From: Croceicoccus estronivorus
Lineage (GTDB): Bacteria; Pseudomonadota; Alphaproteobacteria; Sphingomonadales; Sphingomonadaceae
NCBI RefSeq assembly: GCF_001625325.1
Contig: NZ_JRQQ01000009.1
Coordinates: 124,001 to 188,000 of the forward strand
Direction: 5' to 3'
DNA: 64,000 nt
This document shows positions 37,103 through 45,467 of this stretch, piece by piece. Numbering within the stretch: position 1 is the first letter of the stretch; every line of letters begins with the position of its first letter. The position numbers and the translations under genes were made by a program. The notes below the pieces were generated by a model. The model ran no database searches. It was not told the origin of the DNA and saw only the letters and a list, made by a program, of their open reading frames with translations.

Positions 37103-37235
37103 TTCCGTTGCTGACATTGTCGCCAAGGTGGGAGCCTCTTGTCCCTGCCAGCGGCAAACAATGCCTCTGACCCCTGTTTTTCATCACCCGCGCTGGCTTC
37201 GCACTGCCGCTGCAAAAAGGCGATGACAGCTTGGC

Positions 37236-37251
37236 TATTTTAGCTAAGATA
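37236..37251. promoter_or_regulatory. Class 2 operator-like palindrome, site F
   Basis: TATTTTAGCTAAGATA, 13 of 16 positions identical to the core at 23941-23956. TTGGCT (37231-37236) touches its left edge, in the same register as TTGACT at site E. The MFS start is 29 bases downstream. Confidence 0.68.
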
Positions 37252-37279
37252 ACAAAGATAATAAGGCGGGAGAGAGTTG

Positions 37280-38467
37280 ATGGCCACAGAGGCGAGCCTG
37301 GCATTTGCCGGGATTCCGGCAGGTTGGCGGGGCAAGGCATCCAGGGTTGTTCTGGTTGGGGGTGCGCCGCTCATGGCGCTCATGTTCGCGGCGCTGGGGC
37401 CGGTCTTGCCGTCCATTGCAGAGCATTTCGGAGGCAAGGCGGACGGCACATTCGCCGCGCAAATGATTCTCACCATGCCGGCGATCGGCGTCATTCTCGG
37501 TGGCATCATCGGCGGGCTTTCGGTTGAACGATGGGGCCCCCGGCCGGTGATGATCGCGGCGCTGCTCGGCTACGGAGTGCTGGGCGTCGGATGCTATTTT
37601 CTCGAAGAACTGGCTCTGCTGCTCGTCGCGCGATTCTTCATGGGCTTCTGTGTCGCGCAGATCGGCACCGCAATCGGCGTGATCGTCGGAACATGGTTCC
37701 AGGGCGTGGCGCGTGCGCGCCTGCTCGGATACCAGAGCGCGGTTGCGGGCGTGTTCGCCGTTAGCGGGCTGCTGCTTTCCGGTGTGCTTGCCGAAGCGGG
37801 AAGCTGGCGGACGCCGTTCCTGCTTTACGCTATCGCGTTTGTGGTTCTGGCATTGGCCGTAGGCGCCTTGCCCGTGGGGGTAGGCCGCACCGCGCATGCT
37901 GAAAAGCGTGTGTCGCTGCGACCTCTCGTGGGTCTGTGGCCGGTCTATGCGTTGGCCGCATTCCTGTTCGTCGGTTATTTCATGACGTCGATCCAGTTGT
38001 CCTTCCTGCTGGCGGAAGACGGGCATGGCAGTGCAGTGGTCCGCTCCGTGGTGCTGGCATCCGGGGTGCTCGCGGGCGGAGTATTCGGCGGGTGCTATGG
38101 CCGCTTCTATGCGCGGCTGGGGGAGCAGCGCGTCCAGATATTCCTGATTACGATGATGGCTTGCGGCCTGGGGCTCATCGGGTTCGCCACCAGCTTGCCG
38201 ATGCTGGTCGGCGGGGCGATTCTGGCAGGTGGCGGAGGGGGAATGATCCCGCCTCATATCGGGGGTATTCTGCTCAATCGCGTTCCGGCCGACATCCGTG
38301 CCCGCGCAGTCGGGCTGGAATTCACTGTCCTCTACATCGCCGACTTTCTCAATCCGTTGATCATGACGCCGCTGCGTGCGCTGATCGGCATCCATGGTGC
38401 GTTCCTGGCGATGGCTGCCGCGCTCGCCATGGCAGGCTTCATGATGAGATTCTATCGCAAAAGATGA
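37280..38467 (+). CDS. MFS transporter (second of the island)
   Basis: A 395-aa membrane transporter with about 12 helices. ATG 37280 follows GGGAGAGAG. Helix 2-3 loop GLSVERWGPRPVMIAALLGY and helix 4 VARFFMGFCVAQIGTAIGV are family motifs. The C-terminal region LEFTVLYIADFLNPLIMTPL parallels the first MFS protein (MFTAMYLGDFLNPLLATPL), showing close relationship. A class 2 operator sits right before the gene. It likely moves the pathway substrate or an intermediate across the inner membrane. Confidence 0.87.
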   Translation: MATEASLAFAGIPAGWRGKASRVVLVGGAPLMALMFAALGPVLPSIAEHFGGKADGTFAAQMILTMPAIGVILGGIIGGLSVERWGPRPVMIAALLGYGVLGVGCYFLEELALLLVARFFMGFCVAQIGTAIGVIVGTWFQGVARARLLGYQSAVAGVFAVSGLLLSGVLAEAGSWRTPFLLYAIAFVVLALAVGALPVGVGRTAHAEKRVSLRPLVGLWPVYALAAFLFVGYFMTSIQLSFLLAEDGHGSAVVRSVVLASGVLAGGVFGGCYGRFYARLGEQRVQIFLITMMACGLGLIGFATSLPMLVGGAILAGGGGGMIPPHIGGILLNRVPADIRARAVGLEFTVLYIADFLNPLIMTPLRALIGIHGAFLAMAAALAMAGFMMRFYRKR

Positions 38468-38475
38468 TTGCCTTT

Positions 38476-38505
38476 ACCTAGCTATGATATAATAAATAGC
38501 TAGGT
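38476..38505. promoter_or_regulatory. Class 2 operator-like palindrome, site G, with -10 box in its centre
   Basis: ACCTAGCTAT (38476-38485) and ATAGCTAGGT (38496-38505) form perfect 10-bp arms around GATATAATAA. The centre contains a consensus TATAAT (38488-38493). The left half, TTACCTAGCTATGATA, matches site E at 13 of 16 positions. A bound protein would block the promoter of the SDR operon starting at 38605. Confidence 0.7.
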
Positions 38506-38604
38506 TAGTGATAATAATGACGGGAGAGAATGTGCACGCGCACGCACGGCGATGGCCGACGTGTGATCGATGGCGCGCGGCCTCTCCCCGCGAAAGGAGA
38601 AGGC

Positions 38605-39345
38605 ATGCAATTGGAAGACAAGGTGGCGCTCGTTACCGGCGCGGGCGCGGGCATTGGCCAGGCGACTGCACGGCTCTTCGCTCAGCGGGGCGCACGGGTG
38701 ATCGCTACCGATATTGACGAAGCCGGACTGGCCGAGACCGCCGGTGGACACGACAACATCGTTGCGCTGACGTCCGATGCCACCAGCACTGCCGAAATCG
38801 AGAAGGCCGTGGCAACCGCAAAGGATCGGTTCGGCGCTTTGCATATGCTGATCAATGTCGTGGGCGGCAGCCGCCCGGGCAAGACCGTGCTGGAATACGA
38901 CGACCAGGAATGGGATTTCTGGGTCAGTCTCAACCTCACTTCCACGTTCCGGATGTGCCGTGCGGCCATACCCCTGATGGCAGAGTCGGGCGGCGGCTCC
39001 ATCGTCAATATTTCATCGGGCGCGGCCGTTACCGGCATGGGGCGCAATCCCGCCTATGTCGCGGCAAAAGGCGGAGTGATTTCGCTGACGCGTTCGCTGG
39101 CGATCGATCACGCGGCGCAGGGCATTCGCGCCAACTGCATAGCGCCCGGTCCGATTCTGACCCCGCTGATGAAGCGCAACCGTTCCGAACAGGAAATCGC
39201 CTTCATGTCGAAGCTGTCGCTGGTCGGCCGCCTCGGCAAGCCGGAGGAAATTGCCGGGACCGCGGCCTTTCTCTGCAGCGAGGACGGCGCGTTCATCAAC
39301 GGCGAACTGATCAATGTCGCCGGAGGGCGCGCTGGCCCCGTCTGA
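38605..39345 (+). CDS. Short-chain dehydrogenase/reductase
   Basis: A 246-aa NAD(P)-dependent oxidoreductase. ATG 38605 follows an excellent AAAGGAGAAGGC site. It shows the cofactor motif VTGAGAGIGQATA, Asp after strand 2 (ATDIDEAGLAET, favouring NAD), NVVGG in place of the usual NNAG, the catalytic Ser in NISSGAA, and the YVAAK active site. It begins an operon with a SnoaL-like protein, a second SDR and the second TonB receptor. It probably oxidises a hydroxyl intermediate such as a 3-hydroxyacyl compound. Confidence 0.87.
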   Translation: MQLEDKVALVTGAGAGIGQATARLFAQRGARVIATDIDEAGLAETAGGHDNIVALTSDATSTAEIEKAVATAKDRFGALHMLINVVGGSRPGKTVLEYDDQEWDFWVSLNLTSTFRMCRAAIPLMAESGGGSIVNISSGAAVTGMGRNPAYVAAKGGVISLTRSLAIDHAAQGIRANCIAPGPILTPLMKRNRSEQEIAFMSKLSLVGRLGKPEEIAGTAAFLCSEDGAFINGELINVAGGRAGPV

Positions 39346-39396
39346 GCGGCCCACCTGCCGAAATCAACCAACCCGATAATCAAGCAACTGGAGGAG

Positions 39397-39984
39397 ATGT
39401 CTGTGCTGTATGATGCCTATGCCTGCTGGAAGGAACTGACCCCGGCGATCGAACGTGAACGCACCACTCTTGAAGAGCAGGTGCAGTTCCTGACCGACAA
39501 GGCCCGAATCCAGGAAATGATTCACGAATATGCCTTCGCGTGCGACAGCCGCTCGTGGGATGTTCTCGAACGTCTTTACGATGAGAATATCGAGCGGGTC
39601 ATGAAAGGCACGCTGGATGAAACCGTGCAGGGCCGTGATAACCTGATCGGTCTCCACGCCAAGCCAGCCTTGCCGCGCCGCGAAGGGGTTGTCGCTCCAC
39701 CGCGCGATCTTTCCAAGATGGCCGGTCTCGAAATCCGGCATCTGATCGGCACGCAGATTGTGCGCATTGCCGACGATAATCAGGCGGCGTGGGCCCTGTG
39801 CCACTACCAGATGGCGCTGGTCGGCCAGGAAGACGGCGAGTGGCTGCATGGCCTGCATGAAGGCACCTACCTGTTCACCTTCAGCAAGGCGACGGGCCAG
39901 TGGCGCTTCACCCGGCACCAGATCTGGACCAACAATGCCGTCAATCCGATGTTCTCCGATCCGCGAGCGAGGAAAGCCGCATGA
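39397..39984 (+). CDS. SnoaL-like (NTF2-fold) protein
   Basis: A 195-aa protein of the SnoaL-like/scytalone-dehydratase superfamily. These cone-shaped domains act as isomerases, dehydratases, hydrolases or ring-hydroxylating accessory subunits. Typical features are the initial helix DKARIQEMIHEYAFACDSRS, then WDVLERLYDENIERVMKG, and the closing RFTRHQIWTNN strand. The ATG at 39397 lies only 2 bases after GGAGG; a GTG two codons later (39403) has better spacing and may be the true start. It overlaps the next SDR by ATGA. The specific reaction is unknown. Confidence 0.78.
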   Translation: MSVLYDAYACWKELTPAIERERTTLEEQVQFLTDKARIQEMIHEYAFACDSRSWDVLERLYDENIERVMKGTLDETVQGRDNLIGLHAKPALPRREGVVAPPRDLSKMAGLEIRHLIGTQIVRIADDNQAAWALCHYQMALVGQEDGEWLHGLHEGTYLFTFSKATGQWRFTRHQIWTNNAVNPMFSDPRARKAA

Positions 39985-40742
39985 GCCGCTTTGCCGGTCG
40001 GGTTGCGATCGTCACGGGCGCCGGACGGGGAATCGGCGCCGCAACCGCGGCAGAGCTTGCCAGGGGCGGCTGTGCGCTGGCGCTAAATGACGTGGACGAA
40101 GGGCGCCTGAATGAAAGCGCGGAAGATCTGCGCGGCCACGGCGTAACCGTCACCACGCACCTCGGCAGCGTGATGGAGCCGGAATTCATCGCGCAATTCG
40201 TGCGTGAAGCGAACGAAGCGCACGGCAAGGTCGATCTTCTGGCCAACAATGCCGGGGGCGGGCCGCCGATGACCCCCTGGGGGGAATTCGCAAAATCCGA
40301 ATTCGCGCATTTCCGCGCGATTTTCGAAATGAACTTCTTCACGCAGGCGATGCTGCTGCACGCATTGCTGCCGGGCATGGTGGAGCGCGGTTACGGCAAG
40401 GTCGTGTGCGTCAGTTCGATATCGGCAGTGCTCGGCCAGGAATCGGGCAGTGCCTATGCGTCCGGCAAGCTGGCGCTTCATGCGCTGGTCAGTTCCGTTT
40501 CGAAGGAAGTCGCGCGCCACGGCGTCAATATCAATGCCGTCATTCTGGGCAATCCGCCACATCCGAGCCGCACGCCCGAACGGCAGGCCTATCTGGACAA
40601 GATGTCCCACTTCGATCGCGTCGGACGGCTCGAGGAGTTCGGCAAGGCGATCGCCTTCCTGCTCTCGGACGACGCTTCGTACATGTCCGGCGCAGCAGTG
40701 CCCATCGACGGAGGGCTGATCGCACCGCGCCTGAATGAATGA
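39981..40742 (+). CDS. Short-chain dehydrogenase/reductase
   Basis: A 253-aa NAD(P)-dependent oxidoreductase; the ATG overlaps the previous stop. Motifs are VTGAGRGIGAATA, NNAGGGPP, the catalytic Ser in VCVSSISAVLG, and YASGK. Asp after strand 2 (ALNDVDEGRL) favours NAD. The C-terminal SGAAVPIDGGL is standard. It has a different substrate loop from the SDR at 38605, so the two probably act on successive intermediates. The second TonB receptor follows after 59 bases. Confidence 0.86.
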   Translation: MSRFAGRVAIVTGAGRGIGAATAAELARGGCALALNDVDEGRLNESAEDLRGHGVTVTTHLGSVMEPEFIAQFVREANEAHGKVDLLANNAGGGPPMTPWGEFAKSEFAHFRAIFEMNFFTQAMLLHALLPGMVERGYGKVVCVSSISAVLGQESGSAYASGKLALHALVSSVSKEVARHGVNINAVILGNPPHPSRTPERQAYLDKMSHFDRVGRLEEFGKAIAFLLSDDASYMSGAAVPIDGGLIAPRLNE

Positions 40743-40801
40743 TGGGACTGCGCGCGTCCCAAAATCAACGAAATACAATGCGCGAATGAGGAGAGGCAGA
40801 A

Positions 40802-43201
40802 ATGAAAAAGCAGTACTATCTGCTGGGCGGCATTGCCGCGCTGCAGGCATGCGCATCGACTGCATGGGCCCAGGAGGCAGGCAATGCCCAGCCCCGCGCC
40901 GCCGCACAGAACGGCAACCAGATCGCGGATATCGTCGTCACCGCACGGCGCCGGGAAGAGGCCTTGCAGGATATTCCAATCGCGGTTCAGGCTTTCTCGG
41001 GCGACCAGTTGGAAACGCAACGGGTCCAGAATGCGACTGACCTGTCGAAGATCGTCCCGGCCCTGACATCGGCCCAGAGCAGCCGCGACGAGGAAAACTA
41101 CGTTATCCGCGGCCAGTCGGGGTCGGGCGCCTCGATCTCAGGGCAACAGGTGACCGTGCCCGCGTATTTCGCCCAGGTCCCGTTGCCGATCGGCGACGGC
41201 GGCGGGCCGGGATATTACTATGATCTCCAGAACGTCCAGGTCCTGAAGGGACCGCAAGGCACCTTGTTCGGAAGAAATTCCACCGGTGGTGCGGTCCTGT
41301 TCGAACCGCGGCGGCCCGATGCGGAATTCGGCGGCTACCTGATGGCGGAATTCGGCAATTACGATAATCGCGGGCTGGAAGGGGCGCTCAATATCCCGAT
41401 CAGCGATACGCTGCGGGTGCGCTTTGCCGGCAAGGTGCTGAAGCGGGACGGCTTCACTTACAATGCCACTCTGGATGAACATCAGGACGATCGCGATTTC
41501 TTCAGCGGCCGCGCCTCCATCCTGTGGGAGCCTTCGCCCCGCTTCTCGAACATTCTGGTCGCGGATATCTTCCGTTCGAATACCAATGGCAGTTCGAACT
41601 CGCTGGCGGCGGTCAATTCCAATGCGCTTGTGCCGACGCTGTTCCAGGGGGCGATGGAAGCCGCTCTGGCACAGCAGGAAGCTGCGGGGCCGCGCACCAC
41701 GTTCAGCAATGTGGACGGGCTGGATCGCAAACGGTCCTTCGGCATTTCCAACATCACCACGTTCGAGATCGCCGACGGCCTGACGCTGAAGAACATCTTC
41801 GGCTATCGCCGTTTCAAGCAGGTCAACCGCTTCGACTACGATGGGTCGGCGCTCACTATCCTGCATTTCGATGTTTGCGCGACGTCGGCGCAATGTCACC
41901 CACGCGACGCGGACGAACCGTGGGGCCTCAATATCCGGCAAGTGACCGAGGAACTGCAATTGCAGGGGCAGTTGTTCGACAACCGCCTGAAATACATCGT
42001 CGGCCTGTTCGGAGCCGATCTCAAGACACCCGATGCGAATTACCAGCACCAGAGCTCGGTATTCGGGTCGGTCACGGATGCGAACCAGTACATCAAGGAC
42101 AAGTCGCGGGCGGTCTTTGCAAATGTCAGCTACGCGTTCGGTGGCGCTCTGGAAGGGCTGACGTTGTCCGCCGGTTATCGCTGGACGCACGATCGCCGGG
42201 CGCTCACGCTTTACCAGGTGACCAACGGGCGCTGCGTGACCGGTGAAACCGGCACGGTCGTGACCGATCCGGCCCAGGCCGACGCATGTGGTGCGTTCTT
42301 CTCGGCCAAGGCGAACAGCAACGCCTATACCATCGGTCTCGACTACAAGATCTCACCGAGAACGATGGTCTATGTCGCGCACCGGCAAAGCTACCGGGCA
42401 GGGGGGACGAACCCGCTGGCGGCACCGGTACTGGTGGCCGATCCGCCGATCCCGAACGCGATCCAGCTCTTTTCCTACAAGCCGGAAACGGTGCGTGACG
42501 TGGAAGTCGGCCTGAAGTCGGATTTCCCGGTTGGCGACTGGAACGTGCGGACCAACATCGCGGGTTATTACCAGTGGCTTGACGATGCGCAGCTCAACCA
42601 GACTTTCGGAGTGGGGACAGCGAATGTCAGTGCTCTGGTCAATGCCGCCTCGGCAACGATCAAGGGTATGGAAGCGGATATCACCATCGCCCCGACACGC
42701 AACATCAGCCTGCTGGTGTCTTATGCCTATACGGAAGCGAAGTACGGCAATTTCCTCGATTATTCGCGCCGCGATCCGGAAACCAATATGCCGACCCTTC
42801 AGGGAGGGCGCATCTTCCCCTTCACGCCGAAGCATAAGCTGAACATCAATGCGAGCTGGACTGTGCTGGACGACGACGCGGTCGGCAAGGTGACTCTGAC
42901 GGGTAACTGGGCGCACAAGAGTTCGGTCATCCTCGGCCTGGTTCCGTTCATCACTCTGCCGGACGGCAGCAATGTCTACGATGGAGAAAGCCGCCAGAAG
43001 CCCACGGACACGATCGACGTCAATCTCGACTGGAAGGGTGTGCTCGGCAGCAGCTTCGATCTCGGTGTGTATGTGACCAATCTCACCAACACCACTTACA
43101 AGATCGGGGGCGCGTCGCTCATCAACTCCAGCCTGGGCATAAACCAGCGGATTTACAACGAACCGCGGATGTACGGGATGACCTTGCGCTACGGCTTCTA
43201 G
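40802..43201 (+). CDS. TonB-dependent outer-membrane receptor (2)
   Basis: A 799-aa outer-membrane receptor. ATG 40802 follows GAGGAGAGG. It has a signal peptide (LLGGIAALQACASTAWAQ), a TonB-box region IADIVVTARRREEALQDIP, plug motif VLKGPQGTLFGRNSTGGAV, and a barrel ending YGMTLRYGF. It resembles receptor 1 in type but not closely in the loops, so it may import a different member of the same compound class. It closes the SDR operon. Confidence 0.9.
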   Translation: MKKQYYLLGGIAALQACASTAWAQEAGNAQPRAAAQNGNQIADIVVTARRREEALQDIPIAVQAFSGDQLETQRVQNATDLSKIVPALTSAQSSRDEENYVIRGQSGSGASISGQQVTVPAYFAQVPLPIGDGGGPGYYYDLQNVQVLKGPQGTLFGRNSTGGAVLFEPRRPDAEFGGYLMAEFGNYDNRGLEGALNIPISDTLRVRFAGKVLKRDGFTYNATLDEHQDDRDFFSGRASILWEPSPRFSNILVADIFRSNTNGSSNSLAAVNSNALVPTLFQGAMEAALAQQEAAGPRTTFSNVDGLDRKRSFGISNITTFEIADGLTLKNIFGYRRFKQVNRFDYDGSALTILHFDVCATSAQCHPRDADEPWGLNIRQVTEELQLQGQLFDNRLKYIVGLFGADLKTPDANYQHQSSVFGSVTDANQYIKDKSRAVFANVSYAFGGALEGLTLSAGYRWTHDRRALTLYQVTNGRCVTGETGTVVTDPAQADACGAFFSAKANSNAYTIGLDYKISPRTMVYVAHRQSYRAGGTNPLAAPVLVADPPIPNAIQLFSYKPETVRDVEVGLKSDFPVGDWNVRTNIAGYYQWLDDAQLNQTFGVGTANVSALVNAASATIKGMEADITIAPTRNISLLVSYAYTEAKYGNFLDYSRRDPETNMPTLQGGRIFPFTPKHKLNINASWTVLDDDAVGKVTLTGNWAHKSSVILGLVPFITLPDGSNVYDGESRQKPTDTIDVNLDWKGVLGSSFDLGVYVTNLTNTTYKIGGASLINSSLGINQRIYNEPRMYGMTLRYGF

Positions 43202-43476
43202 TCCTTTCCGCTCTGCGGCAGACATTGCCGGGCATGGGTCGGCCAGCCAGTTGCTGTTCGGTCCATGTCCGGCGTTTGCTGTTCATGGTTTACCACTGTC
43301 CTCGCAGAAAAATTTTTCGTCTTGCCCTAAACATCTTCGGAATTCGTCGGATTGTGCCTGAGAGGAAGGCTGACAGCCTTTCCATATGCGAGTGCGGATA
43401 AGGGTGGAATGACGGCGAAATTTGTGTGTGCGGTGGCCTGGTGCGAGCCGGGCGGCTGGCTATTGCGGGGGTGGGC

Positions 43477-43953
43477 GTGAGTTCCGATGCCAGCACGCCC
43501 GATGCGTTGGAATTGCGTGAAATTGGCGAAAAACTGCTCCGCTGGTCGGGCGAACTGGAACGGGCGGCTGCCAGGGCTCGCAGTGCCGGCGGTGGCAAGG
43601 ATCAGCTTCTCGCCATTGCGGAAAGATACTACCAATCCCGCCGCGCGCGGGACAATCGGTTCCCGAAGGATATCTTCGGAGAGCCGGCGTGGGACATCCT
43701 GCTCGATCTCTTCATCAACACCCGGCGGCGGCGGACGGTATCCACCACCAGCCTGTGTATTGCATCCTCCGCCCCGGCGACCACTGCCTTGCGGTACATC
43801 TCGGTGCTGGAAAAGCGGGGTCTCGTACGGCGCAAACGCTCACGTCACGATGGCCGGGTCCATTATGTCGAACTGACCGACTCTGCCCGAGAGGCGATGG
43901 AATGCTATCTTGCCGACCTGGCCATGCACATTCGCCATCTGGTGCCGGACTGA
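43477..43953 (+). CDS. MarR-like winged-helix DNA-binding protein
   Basis: A regulator of about 158 aa. GTG 43477 is chosen provisionally; in-frame starts at 43426 and 43471 are possible and none has a clear ribosome site. A helical front half (WDILLDLFINTRRRRTVSTT) leads into a winged helix: SLCIASSAPATTALRYISVL is the recognition region, followed by EKRGLVRRKRSRHDGRVHYV and ELTDSAREAMECYL. Its type is common in sphingomonads. It lies at the end of the TonB-SDR operon and before the M20 hydrolase, so it is a third candidate for binding the island's operators. Confidence 0.75.
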   Translation: MSSDASTPDALELREIGEKLLRWSGELERAAARARSAGGGKDQLLAIAERYYQSRRARDNRFPKDIFGEPAWDILLDLFINTRRRRTVSTTSLCIASSAPATTALRYISVLEKRGLVRRKRSRHDGRVHYVELTDSAREAMECYLADLAMHIRHLVPD

Positions 43954-44160
43954 TCCTGTCCTGCATGCGGTGATCGGTGCGAGGGGGGCGTCATCGCCTG
44001 CTGTGCGAGGAGGGCGAAAATTGCCCCTTTGCACGGTGTCAACTTCGTCACTTTCGATGGCTCGCCCGTGTGGCTGCCAATGCTTCCTGCCTCCCACGCT
44101 TGCCCCGGCGGCCCCTTCGCGTTTACCCTGTCCCGATCAGTTATCAGGACAGGAGACCCC

Positions 44161-45435
44161 GTGCCCCAGGTCAATATCGAACGGATCGAACACGATATTA
44201 CAGCGATTTCCAAGTTCGGCTTCAACGAGGAGGACCGGGGTGTCTATCGGCAGGGTTTCAGCGAAGCGGACATGGCCGCGCGGCAATGGCTGCGCGACCA
44301 GTTTGAAACGCTGGGCATGGTGCATGAAATTGATGGTGCGGGGAATGTCAGTGGCCGTTTCGGTCCGGCGGACAAGCCTGCCGTGGTTATCGCGTCGCAT
44401 CTCGATTCCGTGCCTGCGGGCGGCATTTTCGACGGCGTGTTGGGCGTGGTTGCCGGACTGGAATGCATCCGGACCATGCAGGAAAACGGTATTACACCCG
44501 CCTATCCGGTAGAAGTCATCGCCACCAGTGAAGAAGAGGGGCGTTTTGGCGGGATGCTGGGCGCACAGGCGCTTACCGGGCGGTTGACGCTGGAATGGCT
44601 GGAAAATGCAGCGGACGAACGCGGCGTTCGGCTGAAGGATGCGATGGCGGAGGTGGGGCTCGATTACCACAAGGCCCTGCACGCCTATCGCCGCCCGGAA
44701 ACCATCCGCGCGTTTCTGGAACTACACGTCGAACAGGGCCCCGTGCTCGACATGGAAAAAACCACGATTGGCGTGGTGGAAGGGATTTCGGGCGTTTTTA
44801 AATGGATGGTGCGCATGATCGGCAAGGCCGACCATGCCGGCACCGCGCCGATGGACATGCGTGCCGATGCCCTGATGGGCATGGTCGACTTCGCGCATGA
44901 GATTCCGCGCATTATCGACGAGGAGGGAACCGACAAGAGCCGGATCACCATTGGCCACGTCGCCTGCAAGCCGGGCTTTCCCCACACCGTGCCGGGCGAG
45001 GTCGACTTCACGATTGTCGGGCGTGACTTGTCGGAAGACAAGATGCGTTCGCTGGCGGAAGCGTGCGAGCGAGTGCTTTCGGCCATTGCGCGCAAGCACA
45101 AGCTCCATTTCGAATACGAACAGATGAGCTGGCTGGAACCCGCCTATTGCGATCCGTCGATCATGGCGTTGATTGAGAGCAAGGCCAAGGCACTCGATTA
45201 CAGTTACAAGATCATGCCGTCCGGGGCTGGGCACGATGTGCAGTTTTTCTGCAACCACACCAAGGCGGGGCTGTTTTTCGTCCCTTCGGTCCATGGGATC
45301 AGCCACGCACCTGACGAGTGGACGCACTGGTCGGACATCGAACGGGGTACGCAATTGCTGTACGAATGCGTGACGGAACTGGCCTGCGAAGAAAATGCCT
45401 CCATGGTCCCTGTGGATCGGGCCTTGCAGGACTGA
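44161..45435 (+). CDS. M20-family Zn-dependent amidohydrolase, N-carbamoyl-amino-acid hydrolase/allantoate amidohydrolase type
   Basis: A 424-aa di-zinc hydrolase. The GTG at 44161 (VPQVNIERIEHDI) has AGGAGA upstream; the longer frame from 44029 lacks family resemblance. Metal-site motifs are SHLDSVPAGGIFDGVLGV, TSEEEGRFGGMLGA, and LELHVEQGPVLDMEK. Late motifs are MPSGAGHDVQFFCNHT and HGISHAPDEW. Relatives cleave N-carbamoyl-amino acids, allantoate or ureido-glycine. It is followed after 32 bases by a dicarboxylate/amino-acid symporter, suggesting release and uptake of an amino acid or dicarboxylate. Confidence 0.87.
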   Translation: MPQVNIERIEHDITAISKFGFNEEDRGVYRQGFSEADMAARQWLRDQFETLGMVHEIDGAGNVSGRFGPADKPAVVIASHLDSVPAGGIFDGVLGVVAGLECIRTMQENGITPAYPVEVIATSEEEGRFGGMLGAQALTGRLTLEWLENAADERGVRLKDAMAEVGLDYHKALHAYRRPETIRAFLELHVEQGPVLDMEKTTIGVVEGISGVFKWMVRMIGKADHAGTAPMDMRADALMGMVDFAHEIPRIIDEEGTDKSRITIGHVACKPGFPHTVPGEVDFTIVGRDLSEDKMRSLAEACERVLSAIARKHKLHFEYEQMSWLEPAYCDPSIMALIESKAKALDYSYKIMPSGAGHDVQFFCNHTKAGLFFVPSVHGISHAPDEWTHWSDIERGTQLLYECVTELACEENASMVPVDRALQD

Positions 45436-45467
45436 TCGCGGGCCGAGTTGTGAAAGGCGGATAGGCG

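Noticed and set aside
43307-43318. GAAAAATTTTTC perfect 12-bp palindrome in the gap after TonB receptor 2
   Set aside because: Low-complexity A/T run that does not match either operator class; a nearby AAGGCT-GAC-AGCCTT hairpin (43366-43380) has a 3-base loop and no T-run. Neither could be given a function.
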